Part shown: in pieces, positions 1-11,160 of the stretch | Layout: the number at the start of each line of letters is the position of its first letter | How positions within the stretch are numbered: position 1 is the first letter of the stretch | From: Megachile rotundata | Lineage: Eukaryota > Arthropoda > Insecta > Hymenoptera > Megachilidae | DNA: 64,000 nt | Reading direction: 5' to 3' | NCBI RefSeq assembly: GCF_050947335.1 | Contig: NC_134988.1 | Location: 9,238,001-9,302,000 of the forward strand | Program-made: the position numbers and the translations under genes | Notes under the pieces: generated by a model | Seen by the model: the letters and a program-made list of their open reading frames with translations, nothing else | What the model was told of the DNA's origin: nothing | Databases searched by the model: none

Positions 1-318
1 GTTAACCGACAATTGAACTACTCTTCTTACGTTGTTATTAAATGGCGATAATGACCAGCTACTCTTTTTTCTATGTAAAATCCAGATGTAAACATAATCA
101 TGATTTTTAGAAACCTCTTTTGACCGAGTAAAATAGAATACCATAAGTCAGGAACAAAACACGTGTTCTCTTAACCTAACCTTGTTAACCATCTGCTGTT
201 AAGTATTAACTATAACTAACAAGTTTACATTTTAATATTAGGTTATCAATTTTTATTTTACAAAGTGTAATTGAATTATAGTTTTTAAATAAAGTAAATA
301 TTTTTCTCAATATATTAA
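1..318. other. AT-rich non-coding DNA
   Basis: No open frame, RNA gene or clear repeat is visible. The stretch leads into the 146-bp array that follows. Confidence 0.5.
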
Positions 319-735
319 TATACTTTCTTACTTACAAACTTCTGAACCTTTCTAGAAGATCCATACAGACGCCATATTGTTTTTTATGCAACAAAATGGC
401 TGCATCACTTATGAATTAATCTTGACTTAAATTTAATTTTCGATCGTTTTTAATATACTTTAATATACTTTCTTACTTATAAACTTCTGAACCTTTCTAG
501 AGGATCCCATACAGCCACCATTTTGTTTTTTATGCAACAAAATGGCTGCATCACTTATGAATTAATCTTGACTTAAATTTAATTTTCGATCGTTTTTAAT
601 ATACTTTAATATACTTTTTTACTTATAAACTTCTGAACCTTTCTAGAGGGTCCCATGCAGACGCCATTTTGTTTTCTATGCAACAAAATGGCTGCATCAC
701 TTATGAACCAATCTTGACTTAAATTTAATTTTCGA
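319..735. repeat. 146-bp tandem repeat, 3 copies
   Basis: The anchor TCTGAACCTTTCTAGA-like recurs at 341, 486 and 632, giving a unit of 145-146 bp. Each unit carries an inverted repeat, GCCATTTTGTT then AACAAAATGGC about 8 nt apart, clearest in the third copy (663-692). That could fold into an 11-bp hairpin. The same words (ATGCAACAAAATG and AGCCATTTTGTA) recur in the 7.3-8.9 kb satellite, so the arrays may be distantly related. Confidence 0.85.
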
Positions 736-1421
736 CCATTTTCATTATTGATTCTTAAACTTCACACTGTTTACTTACAAATTTGAATACGTAATTATAG
801 TTTGAGTGTTATAGCACGAGTTCTGTAAAGTCTGGTTCATAAATGACCCAACTTATGAAAGAAATAATTACGAATAACTTTATAATATGCTTTCGTCATT
901 CTCCGACGAGTTCTCGATATTTTCCGATGAAAAATCCGACGCAAAATGATGTAATTCCATAAGAATATTTGAAACTTGAGTCTTGTTTATTACGAGCGGC
1001 CATATTTCATCGGTTGTAGACAGTTTAGTGCGTAGTGAATCAATTAGAAGCAATTAGTAGCGCTAAACGAGAGACTTGCTACCGAACCTTGACAGTGAAA
1101 CACGAAACGCTCTAATTCTCACAATTTCATGGAAAAACTACAAGCAACTTCAAATGTTAGTTACAGTAGAGGGTACTGCGCGTGTAGCTGTTCGACATTT
1201 TATTCAAAGCGAGATTTCTAACCTTGTTAATCTATGCAGTAATGTCAACTGTCTTCTCGTCGTTCTAAAGGTTAGTGACAGTTCAAAATCTATTTATACA
1301 ATGAGAGATATACTGGTTGACCATTTATCAAAACGAAATAGATTTGGCAATGTGCTCTCACATAACTGAACTACCTGTATGAGCTAACCAAACTTAACCC
1401 AACCTGAATTAGATGCTACTT
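736..1421. other. Unique sequence, no recognised gene
   Basis: This is non-repetitive AT-rich DNA. A 97-codon open frame (1076-1369, +) opens at TTG and resembles no family I know. I do not call it a gene. Confidence 0.4.
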
Positions 1422-1905
1422 AAACAAACTTAATCAAATATGATTTAATTGAATTTAACTAACCAAACTTAATCAAACATAATTTAATTGAATTTAACTA
1501 ACCAAACTTAATCAAACATAATTTAATTGAATTTAACCAACCAAACTTAATCAAACATAATTTAATTGAATTTAACCAACCAAACCTAATCAAACATAAT
1601 TTAATTAAATTTAACTAACCAAATTTAATCAAACATAATTTAATTGAATTTAACCAACCAAACTTAATCAAACATAATTTAATTGAATTTAACTAATCAA
1701 ACTTAATCAAACATAATTTAATTGAATTTAACCAACCAAACTTAATCAAACATAATTTAATTGAATTTAACTAATCAAACTTAATCAAGCATAATTTAAT
1801 TGAATTTAACCAACCAAACTTAATCAAACATAATTTAATTGAATTTAACCAACCAAATTTAATCGGACATAATTTAATTGAATTTAACTAACCAAACTTA
1901 ATGTG
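1422..1905. repeat. 39-bp tandem repeat, about 12 copies
   Basis: The unit reads roughly ACCAAACTTAATCAAACATA followed by ATTTAATTGAATTTAACTA, with starts at 1461 and 1500 and every 39 bp after. Copies differ by a few bases, mostly C/T changes. The array fades into related degenerate sequence on the right. Confidence 0.9.
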
Positions 1906-2300
1906 ATATTCTAACTTGACTAATTTAATATAACACGATAAATGTAACTCAACTTGATGTAAACAAACCTAACCTAACCTCATTTAGCTTAATTCAACTT
2001 AATTAATCAGACTAAACTTGATAACCTAACTTGACTGAACTAATGTATCAAACTAAATGTAACTCAACTTGATCTAAACAAACCTAACCTAACCTCATTT
2101 AGCTTAATTTAACTTAATTAATCAGACTGAACCTGATAACCTAATTTGACTGAACTAATGTAGCAAATTAAATATAACTCAACCTGATTTAAACAAACCT
2201 AACCTAATCTCATTCAGCTTAATTTAATTTAACTAATCAAACTAAACCTCATAAGCTAACTTGACTAAACTAATGTTACAAACTAAATGTAACTCAAACT
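1906..2300. repeat. About 115-bp tandem repeat, 3 copies
   Basis: The anchor AAACAAACCTAACCTAA recurs at 1961, 2077 and 2191, so spacings are 116 and 114 bp. Each unit carries a short CCTAA run, a TTAGG-type motif, then TCATTTAGCTTAATT and diverged sequence like the neighbouring 39-bp array. Confidence 0.75.
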
Positions 2301-2945
2301 GACATAACCAAATTGACTGCAACTCAATTTGATTTAAATTAAATGGACCTAACCAAACATAGTCAAACTTAACTAAGTTAATTAAAGTTGAAATACTGAA
2401 TGAATCTAAGTAATTTAATTTGAAGGAATTAAATTGAACTTTGTTCATATAACTAAACTAATGTGACCAAACAAATTTAATTAACCTAAGTTAAATTAAT
2501 ATAATTTCAACCAACTAACCTAATGAAACGTAACATAACTAACCTAACTTAAATTAATCAAACTCGTATTAAGTAACCTAACTTAATACTCTAACTTAAC
2601 CTAACCTAACTAAATAATTTAACCAAACCTAACCTAACCTAACTAAATAACCTATTCCAAATAAATCAATCATTCCAAATAAATTAATTCAACTAAAATA
2701 ACCTAACCTAACCTAACTAAATAACCTATTCCAAATAAATCAATCATTCCAAATAAATTAATTCAACTAAAATAACCTAACCTAACCTAACTAAATAACC
2801 TAAGTAAACAACCTAAATAAATAACCTGTCCCAAATAAAATAATCAGTAACTTATTTTACCTAAAATAACCTAAATAAACTACTCTACCTAACCTAACCT
2901 AAATAACCAAGTACCAACGAAACTAACCCAACTGACCAACGACGC
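2301..2945. repeat. Degenerate AACCTAA-rich block with a 74-bp duplication
   Basis: Short (CCTAA)2-3 runs are spread through AT-rich sequence. A unit containing ATAACCTATTCCAAATAAAT is duplicated, anchors at 2651 and 2725 (74 bp apart). The runs are too short and interrupted to be a telomere. Confidence 0.7.
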
Positions 2946-3655
2946 AGTAACCAAAAATGAACTTATAAGCTGTCCATGGTCCATTTTTTGCAAAATCTAT
3001 TAATATGGCAGATGTTCAAGTGCGGTCGCCACTCAATTGCGTTCGAAATTCACGGATCAGCTGTTTCAGCCAATTTGGTACGCGGGCAGAACTTGGACGA
3101 GACCCGGCACGCACGAAATGCTTGCAACAGACAGAATTTCGCCGATTTTTCGCGACATCGATGACGAGAAAATGAACTGTGGCCAACCATGAATGCCTGC
3201 CAGTTGTGTCGTAGTTGATGTTACACCGATTCGCGCAAACACTCTTTGATTTCGTTCGAATGCTACGTAGTTTACCGTTGATTAAAATCGAAACGGTTCA
3301 CCTTAATCTTTTATTGGGAGAATAAATAAGCGTCCGATAAAAGAAAAAGTACACGAATAACAGCGCATATTTAGTATGCTGTCTGTCGCGACAGACGAGT
3401 TATGTCGGGGGCCAAGAACTTCGCAAAATGCCGCGTCAGCTTACGTGGACTGGTGCCCGACTTTCTTATTTACCTCATTCTGCAATACATGTTTCAGAGC
3501 ACAATATCTACATACCAATACTTTCGGTGGCAGCCATTTCAATCTTCGAGTGAAAGATTCAAAACAAACTTCTCCATTCGAAATATAAACTTCACGCGGT
3601 TTGAATAACTAATATGGGAACTTGTTTAGAAACTTCGGGAATTTTGTTGTTGGCG
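2946..3655. other. Unique sequence of higher GC, no recognised gene
   Basis: GC is clearly above the surroundings from about 3000 to 3250 and 3360 to 3450. Two overlapping frames of about 70 codons (3376-3588 and 3402-3608) both lack recognisable motifs. It could be a conserved non-coding element or a decayed exon. Confidence 0.3.
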
Positions 3656-4725
3656 TGTTTTGCAAAGTAGAGATGTTTGTGATTATTTTGGAGGTTGAGA
3701 ATTTGAGAAATTTATGGATTTGGCGAGATGGGGTGTTAGGGATTTAGGGAGTGGGCATTTAGGGAGCGGGGATTTGAGGAATGGGGATTTAGGGAATGGG
3801 AATTTAGGGAATCAAGGAGTTAACAGTTTAGGGGATTCAGAACTGAACAAATTGGGAATTTTGGGGAGTTGAGAATTTGGGAAGGTTGTAATTTGGGGAG
3901 TTGGGAATTTGGGAAGTTGGGAATCTGGGAATGTGGGAATTTGGGGGATGTGGGAATTTAGGGATGTAGGAATTTGGGGATATGGGAATTGGGGGAGTTG
4001 GGAATTTGGGAAGTTGGAAATTTGGGAATGTGGGAATTTGGGGGATGTGGGAATTTGGGGATATAGGAATTTGGGGATGTGGGAATTGGGGGATGTGGGA
4101 ATTTGGGGAGTTGGGAATTTGGAAAGTTGGAAATTTAGGAATGTGGGAATTGGGGGAGTTGGGAATTTGGGAAGTTGGAAATTTGGGAATGTGGGAATTT
4201 GGGGGATGTGGGAATTTGGGGATATAGGAATTTGGGGATGTGGGAATTGGGGGATGTGGGAATTTGGGGAGTTGGGAATTTGGAAAGTTGGAAATTTAGG
4301 AATGTGGGAATTGGGGGAGTTGGGAATTTGGGAAGTTGGAAATTTGGGAATGTGGGAATTTGGGGGATGTGGGAATTTGGGGATATAGGAATTTGGGGAT
4401 GTGGGAATTGGGGGATGTGGGAATTTGGGGAGTTGGGAATTTGGAAAGTTGGAAATTTAGGAATGTGGGAATTTGGGGAATGTGGGATATTGGGAATGTG
4501 GGAATTTGGGAATGTGGGAATTTGGGGAAGTGGAAATTTGGGAAAATGGGAATTTGGGGAAATGGTAATTTGGGGAAATGGTAATTTGGGGAACTGGGAA
4601 ATTGGGGAGATTGTAATTTGGAAAAGTGGGAATTTGGGGAGATGGTAATTTGGGAAAATAAGAATTTGGGGAAATGGAAATTTGGAAAGTTGGGAATCTG
4701 GAAAATTGGAAAATTCAAAAATTCA
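3656..4725. repeat. GGGAATTTGGGGA minisatellite with 161-bp higher-order repeat
   Basis: The basic unit is about 15-18 bp (GGGAATTTGGGGA plus TGT, AGT or TAT variants). In the middle the variants recur as a block: GGGGGAGTTG occurs at 3991, 4152 and 4313, exactly 161 bp apart. Open frames on both strands are by-products (Gly/Trp/Asn-rich forward, Pro/Phe-rich reverse). A sister array of the same unit type ends the window (63,470 on). Confidence 0.92.
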
Positions 4726-5980
4726 AATACTTATAATTTTGCAAATGCAAATATTTTATAATTGTCACAATAAGCCACATCCTTAATTACCCATTCCTTA
4801 CATTCTCTTCCTTTATCGCCAAATAAACACTGCTTCAAAATCCTCACATTCTGCGTGAAACCTAAATCTCACGTCTGCCGCAACTGCATCTTCCTAACCT
4901 AACCTACGTTATTTTCTTCCTCTACAAATTCAAATAAACATTCATAACATGATTCCACTACGAATATATATCTAATTATATGTTAAACAACGATTTATCG
5001 CATACTATTAAGCCATCCTAGCGTAACCTTGAACGTAAAAACTTATGCATTAACCCAATTAGAATCAAATTTATTTCGCAAGTAGATGATTAATCAACAT
5101 CGTATTAGGGTTAGCATAAATATAGATGGTTTAAATTTAAATACACGTAGCTGAAAATATTGAAGGGGTTTTTAGGTGTCGGTCCTCCTGAAAGTACCTC
5201 TGGTGCATTCAAATATAAACTTCGAAGCCAGGTCACAGCTCGAAAATAATCCCGAACATTTTAGGAAGGCGTTCTATCGTTTTTAGACCGATATGACCCC
5301 CGTTTTCGACTGTGTTCCAATTTCAATGACATTCATCCTCCGAAAAATTCTACAGGGTGCTCTGAACTGTTCATTCAAATCATTCATTCATAATCACATA
5401 ACATAGTCATTTTTGTGTAAAGTCACTAAAAATTTCTCCTTTTATCAAATATATAATTTTGAAGGATTATCAAAGTGACTATAGTTCTTTATGTTGTCTT
5501 CATTTGAATCAATTTTTAAGATCGTTTGAAATTTTTAGACAGATTTAAGACAGATCTTCAATAATCTACAGAGCAAATTTTACTAGTTAATGTATTTTCT
5601 TTATTTAACTTTGAGTGTTTATAAATTCGAAGTGGAACGCAATAAAATCTCAAGAATTTCGTATGATTTACAAGTTCATATTTCTTGTTATAAAGATCGC
5701 AAGATTTTGACCCTTAACTCCAGTTATTTAAGAAATGGGTCACCCAGAAAAGATGACTTCCGATCCTCACCTTTATAAACGGCAGCCATTTGAGTATAAG
5801 TTTAGCGAGATTCATCGATGACCCAGATCGATTATTTTATACTGTTACTTTGTAGAACTATTATATTAACTACTATTCACTCTGTAATTAATGTACACGA
5901 TTTGTTTGATGAATGCATTTGTGTTTTGTATCAGTGATGTCTCTAACTTATCTGGAGCCCTGGATGTAATACATAGAGAA
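4726..5980. other. Unique sequence with a possible transposon-end fragment
   Basis: There is no convincing gene. Around 5150-5400 GC is higher and the text TCTACAGGGTGCTCTGAAC (about 5350) resembles the ACAGGGTG-type ends of insect DNA transposons. A related form is seen at 48.07 kb on the other strand. I could not define the other end. Confidence 0.3.
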
Positions 5981-5983
5981 ATA

Positions 5984-6760
5984 TTATACAAGGTGTTACT
6001 TGAGAAATATTATACTTGGTGTTACTTGTAACACTACTCACAATTTTTCTCCCACTTGCAGTCATCTTACGAAATAAAGTTTAGAACAATATTTGCAGGG
6101 TACGAAGTGCATAATAGATATTAGTAAAGCAAATTTTGAAAACAGTTTGTTCTCTCGGCAAAGTCAAGGTCACCTTGGTTCTTTTAAATAGGAACATACA
6201 TTTTTTATTCATAGCTTTAGAGAACATCGAGACGAATTCAAAACACATATTACATGATATTTTTATTAACATATTACTCGATTTACAGAAGAGGAAATGT
6301 GAAGTACTTAGCTTTTGACTTTGGTAGTGTAACCATTATTTGATTCCGAAGAGATTACTGAATGTAAACAAGCGTCTAGAATGTAAGAAAAATACACTTT
6401 ATTTAATTACATGTTCAAAATGTATGCCACCTTCCATCACGTAATATTCCGGTCTTTTACTTCACATTTCCACTTCTGTAAATCGAGTAATATGTTAATA
6501 AAAATATCATGTAATATGTGTTTTGAATTCGTCTCGATGTCCTCTAAAGCTATGAATAAAAAAATGTATGTTCCTACGTAAAAAACCCAAGGTGACCTTG
6601 ACTTTGCCAGGAGAACAAACTGTTTTCAAAATTTGCTTTACTAATATTTATTGTGCACTTCATACCTTGCAAATATTGTTCTAAACTTTGTTTCGTAAGG
6701 TGACTGGAAGTGGAAGAAAAATCATCAGTAGCGTTACAGGTAACCCTGTATACAAATAAT
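5984..6760. mobile_element. Inverted pair of decayed DNA-transposon fragments
   Basis: The left arm (about 6060-6300) and right arm (about 6475-6715) are inverted copies, roughly 90% identical by eye. Shared blocks include AAAGCAAATTTTGAAAACAG and, reverse-complemented, the run around CATCGAGACGAATTC. Read leftward from the right arm, a frame at about 6445-6410 ends with residues GGIHFEHVIK then stop. A Gly-Gly...Phe-Glu-His tail is usual for insect Tc1/mariner-type transposases. No catalytic DDE region remains, and the coding frame is broken. The pair may be a head-to-head insertion or one element with a foldback. Assignment to Tc1/mariner is inference. Confidence 0.55.
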
Positions 6761-7340
6761 GAAGTATTATACTTACAATAAATATATATTTAATTTTAAA
6801 AATACTTACCAGGATAAAAATTGTCAAGATTAGAATTAAATTGCAAATAAAAAATATAACCTATAAATTCCACACTCAAATTGCAGATCCCTACAAAAAA
6901 ATTAATAAACCTAAAAATGGCTGGTTAATGCTCTACAACCCTTGCCCTCAAAATAAAAAATTGACCTCTGAAAAAATAAATTGCCTTGTTCCATGGGAAA
7001 AGAGAAAAAAAAATGTTATCGAGATTGATTTTCAATTATGTTTGAATACAGTCTGCTCTTCACAATAACGAAATCTGATATTCTTCATGAGGATTACATT
7101 AGTCGCGTACACATTCTTTTTTTCTGTCGGTGAGCCATATTAATTTCAATCGTTTTTATTGTTTCAGACTCCTTGCGATTCTTGTCTCATCTTGGTGAGT
7201 GATCTTTTATTAATGCGTTAGCAACAGTCTGCCTGTCCAATGAATTTTATTGCAAACTTTCATGGGATTTGTCAACAAACATCTCTTATAGTAATTCAAC
7301 TTTTTCAATTTCCATTATTTGATCATTAGGGGATGCATTT
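6761..7340. other. AT-rich non-coding DNA
   Basis: A 75-codon frame at 6841-7068 is Lys/Asn-rich and opens at TTG. It has no family resemblance. Nothing else is visible. Confidence 0.4.
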
Positions 7341-7344
7341 GTGT

Positions 7345-8770
7345 TAGGGGATGCATTGTTTCGTCAGATTTGCCGCAGGCTGCTTTGCGATTCTTTTGCA
7401 TTGCTATGAAATGCAATATGACATAACTCTTGTTACAACTGATCAACTATTTTGTAGTAAAAAGATTATTAAACTTTATTTGACTCTATATGACTTTATT
7501 TTTCGAACTTCAAATTGTCGTAAAAATGATCATTGTTGCGGTATGCAACGTGACACAACTATAATTCTTTTTAAGTAACAACCAGCCATTTTGTACTAAG
7601 ACTATTGACGTAATCGTATACCATATTTTGCAATTTTTTGTTACGACATGCGGTATAACTCTATTGTTTGTTACAGCTGCCAACCAGCTATTTTATAATC
7701 ACTATGTCGATAAAACTTTTATGAATTTTCACGAAAATCAAACCTTCAATGTCACAAGTGTTTTATGTTGCTGCGATATGCAACAAAATGATGCAATAGT
7801 CAGCCATTTTGTATTAACCATACTAATAAAACATTCCTGCAATCATTTAATTAAATCGCGACTTTATAAATGATATGTCACAAATGCAATTTTCTGATAA
7901 TTTTATATTATTGTGATGATACAACAAGATGACATAAGTGACAGTCAGCCATTTTGTATTAACCACTCTAATAAAACATTAGTGTTCAACTTTGATCTTC
8001 AAGATATGTCACAGGTGCCGTTTTATGACAATTTTGCATTATGATATGCAACAAGGTGATACAACAACCAAGCATTTTGTATTAACTGTATTAATACAAC
8101 GTTTATGTAGGCAGCTTCGTTTAACCTTGACCTTCAAAGTATGTCACAGGTGCGACTTTATGACAATTTTATATTATGATATGCAACAAGATAATACAAC
8201 AAGCAACCATTTTGTATTTACTATATTAATAAAACGTTTATGTAGGCAGCTTCGTTTAACCTTGACCTTCAAAGTATGTCACAAGTGCGACTTTATGACA
8301 ATTTTATATTATGATATGCTACAAAATGATACACCTAGCAGCCATGTTATATTAACAGTAATAATAAAACGTTCATGTAGGCATCTTCGTTTAACCTTGA
8401 CATACAAGATATGTCACAAATGCTACTTTATGACAATTTTATATTATGATATGCAACAAAATGATACACCTAGTAGCAATGTTATATTAACAGTAATAAT
8501 AAAACGTTCATGTAGGCATCTTCGTTTAAGCTTGACGTACAAGATATGTCACAAATGCTACTTTATTACAAATTTTATATTATGATATGCAACAAAATGA
8601 TGCAACAAGCAACCATGTTGTATTAACTACATTAAGAAAACGTTTATACAGTCATCTTCGTTTAACCTCGAGCTTAAAAACGACACGTCACAATCGCTAT
8701 TTCACGATTTTATATTATCCCGACATGCAACAGGATACCATAACTGACAACTACCATTATTAAACGCGTT
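7345..8770. repeat. 135-bp satellite array (degenerate left part, regular right part)
   Basis: The anchor GTAGGCAGCTTCGTTTAACC and its variants occur at 8107, 8242, 8377, 8512 and 8647, exactly 135 bp apart. Leftward copies to about 7345 are more diverged (CAGCCATTTTGTATTAACC anchors at 7803 and 7948). Each unit holds ATATGCAACAAAATGAT, then CAGCCATTTTGTATTAA, an inverted-repeat pair, then AAAACGTTTATGTAGGCA. Because 135 is 45 codons, a 197-codon frame (7992-8585, +) stays open through four units. I read it as a by-product. Confidence 0.88.
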
Positions 8771-9600
8771 AAGACGTCGCGATCATTTTCATCAAAGCTT
8801 GAGGTTCGAAACGGTACGCCTCGAGTGTCGCTTTGCGCTAGTTTTATATATCATCGGATTATAATTGACCTTGTCTCGGAATAATAGCCCAACGTTTTAT
8901 CAGATTGATAAAAAAAAATGATAACGGTCGAAGAAATTTAAGTGAAGATAATTTAGTTATAGTATTATGTTGAACATAGCGAATGATTAGATCAATGATC
9001 TCCGCCAAACTCGATAGCTGTAATTCTATTTTGGACGGGCTGCTAAACTAGGAGCCCCGACATAACTTTAGGGCGGTAACTCTCCATGAAGCCGATCAAT
9101 TGGTTTCTAATTGAAGAAACTTTCCGCGGTATAGAGCCAGGGTTCCACGGTCCGAGCACGTGACATTTATGTGATGTCTGACGTCAATAAGATGGAGGAT
9201 CTACGAAATTTGATTTTGCGAGAAGATATGAAAGATCAATCTAACCTAACCAGTGGGACTGTGCGAGTTCGCGAAAATCTCGATGTTGCGTCTAACATTG
9301 CAACGTTCACATTTTTTACGTACCTTGCTGCTAACAATTTTAGACTATTTTATTCACTGAACTACAAACATTCGTAGTTTTTGCAGACCGAACGGTTTTA
9401 GACAGTTTTGCATGCTGTGTAATTTTTACGGGATGGAGTGAATTTTTAGAAGTTTTTATATGGCAAGTTGGGGGCATTTTTAGAAATTTTTTAGACTATA
9501 AGTATTTTTAGAAGTTTTTTTTTATGGGAAACTATAGCTATTTTTAGAAATTTTTATGTATTGAATTATAAGTATTTTCATAGTTGGGGAAGGGGGTTGT
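8771..9600. other. Unique sequence with a CRE palindrome, no recognised gene
   Basis: GC is higher at about 8990-9190. A TGACGTCA palindrome sits at 9179-9186. A 68-codon frame (9171-9377) opens at a near-cognate codon and shows no known motif. From 9430 to 9560 are loose TTTTTAGAAGTTTTT repeats. Confidence 0.35.
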
Positions 9601-9729
9601 AGTTCTACCTTAGTAGTGTAATTCTTTCGTAGTATCACTATAGTTAGTAGTATAATTCTATACTAGTTCTACACTGTACTATAATTCTACTCTACGTTCA
9701 CCCTAGTCGTTTGTATAATTCTATTCTGG

Positions 9730-10133
9730 CTTTACCCTAGTTACTACTACTACTACTTCTACTACTATTATTACTACTACTACTTTTACTACTACTAGTA
9801 TTACTACTATTACTATTACTACTACTACTTTTACTACTACTACTTTTACTACTACTAGTATTACTACTATTACTACTGCTACTACTACTACTACTACCAC
9901 TACTATTGCTACTACTACTACTACTACTACTGCTACTACTGCTGATACTACTGCTACTACTGTTACTACTACTACTACTACTGCTACTACTGTTGCTATT
10001 ACTGCTACAACTGCTACTACTACTACTACTACTTCTACTACCACTGCTGTTGCTACTACTGTTGCTAATACTGCTACTACTGTTACTACTACTACTACTA
10101 CTGCTACTACTGTTGCTATTACTGCTACAACTG

Positions 10134-10165
<32 letters not shown>

Positions 10166-10300
10166 GCTGCTGCTACTACTGCTGCTACTACTGCTGCTGC
10201 TACTACTGCTGCTACTACTGCTGCTACTGTTGCTATTACTGCTACAACTGCTACAACTGCTACAACTGCTACTACTACTACTACTGCTGCTGCTTATAAT
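9730..10300. repeat. (ACT)n / (CTG-CTA)n trinucleotide microsatellite
   Basis: It is about 570 bp of trinucleotides, mainly ACT with GCT, GTT and ATT variants. Blocks of variants recur: TGTTGCTATTACTGCTACAA appears twice within 10,120 and again near 10,227. The forward poly-Leu and reverse poly-Val frames are artefacts of the repeat. Confidence 0.95.
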
Positions 10301-10690
10301 TCTATCCTAATACCACCCTAGTTGATACTATACTTCTAACATAATTCCACCCTAGTTACTACTATAATGCTACCCTGATTTAATCCCTTTCTTCATGAGT
10401 TTTTAGAAAGAGCTGAAAAACATATACATATATGTTACTTTCAATTCTAGTAGTTAAAAGCTAGCAATTTAAAAAAAAAATCTTTTTATTATCCAAATTT
10501 TCATTAAAAGAAGGATTGGCCTATGTATGGCATGTCATGCACTTATAGATATAAGAATACAGTTTAGTATTTTTCAACAATGTTTCGCTCATATATGAGA
10601 CATTATGCAGAAAGGGGTTAACCCCAGCTATCTCCATAATTCCACCAATATAATTTCACCCTAGTTCCAATTAGAATAACTGGCATCTCA
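10301..10690. other. AT-rich non-coding DNA between arrays
   Basis: Nothing gene-like is seen. A few short TACCCTAGTT-type words next to the microsatellite suggest an older, degenerate edge of it. Confidence 0.4.
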
Positions 10691-10694
10691 AACT

Positions 10695-11160
10695 GAAATT
10701 ATATATTGAATTACATATGCATATTATATAATTGTATATGCAAATTGAATTATATATTCACATTATAAAATTGTATATGCAAATTGAATTATATATTCAT
10801 ATTATAAAATTGTATATGCAAATTGAATTATATATTCGTATTATAAAATTGTATATGCAAATTGAATTATATATTCGTATTATAAAATTATATATGCAAA
10901 TTGAATTATGTATTCGTATTATAAAATTATATATGCAAATTGAATTATATATGCATACTATATAATTACATATGCAAATTGAATTATATATGCATATCAT
11001 ATAATCATATATGTAAATTGAATTATATATGCATATTATATAATTGTATATATAAATTGAATTATATATGCATATTATATAATTGTATATATAAATTGAA
11101 TTATATATGCATATTATATAATTATACATGCAAATTGAATTATACATGCATATAATTGAA
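10695..11160. repeat. 39-bp AT-rich tandem repeat, about 11-12 copies
   Basis: The anchor ATATGCAAATTGAATTATAT recurs every 39 bp (GCAAATTG at 10740, 10779 and 10818). The left half carries TATATTCGTATTATAAAATT; the right half carries TATGCATATTATATAATT, which is close to self-complementary. The unit is 13 codons long, so frames stay open on both strands (Ile/Tyr/Asn-rich) without coding value. Confidence 0.92.

Noticed and set aside
3909..4718. Long Gly/Trp/Asn- and Pro/Phe-rich open frames on both strands
   Set aside because: They are direct translations of the GGGAATTTGG minisatellite. Both strands are open at once and there is no unique sequence.
9721..10310. Poly-Leu and poly-Val proteins
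   Set aside because: A trinucleotide microsatellite read in frame. There is no start context, no domain and no flanking exons.
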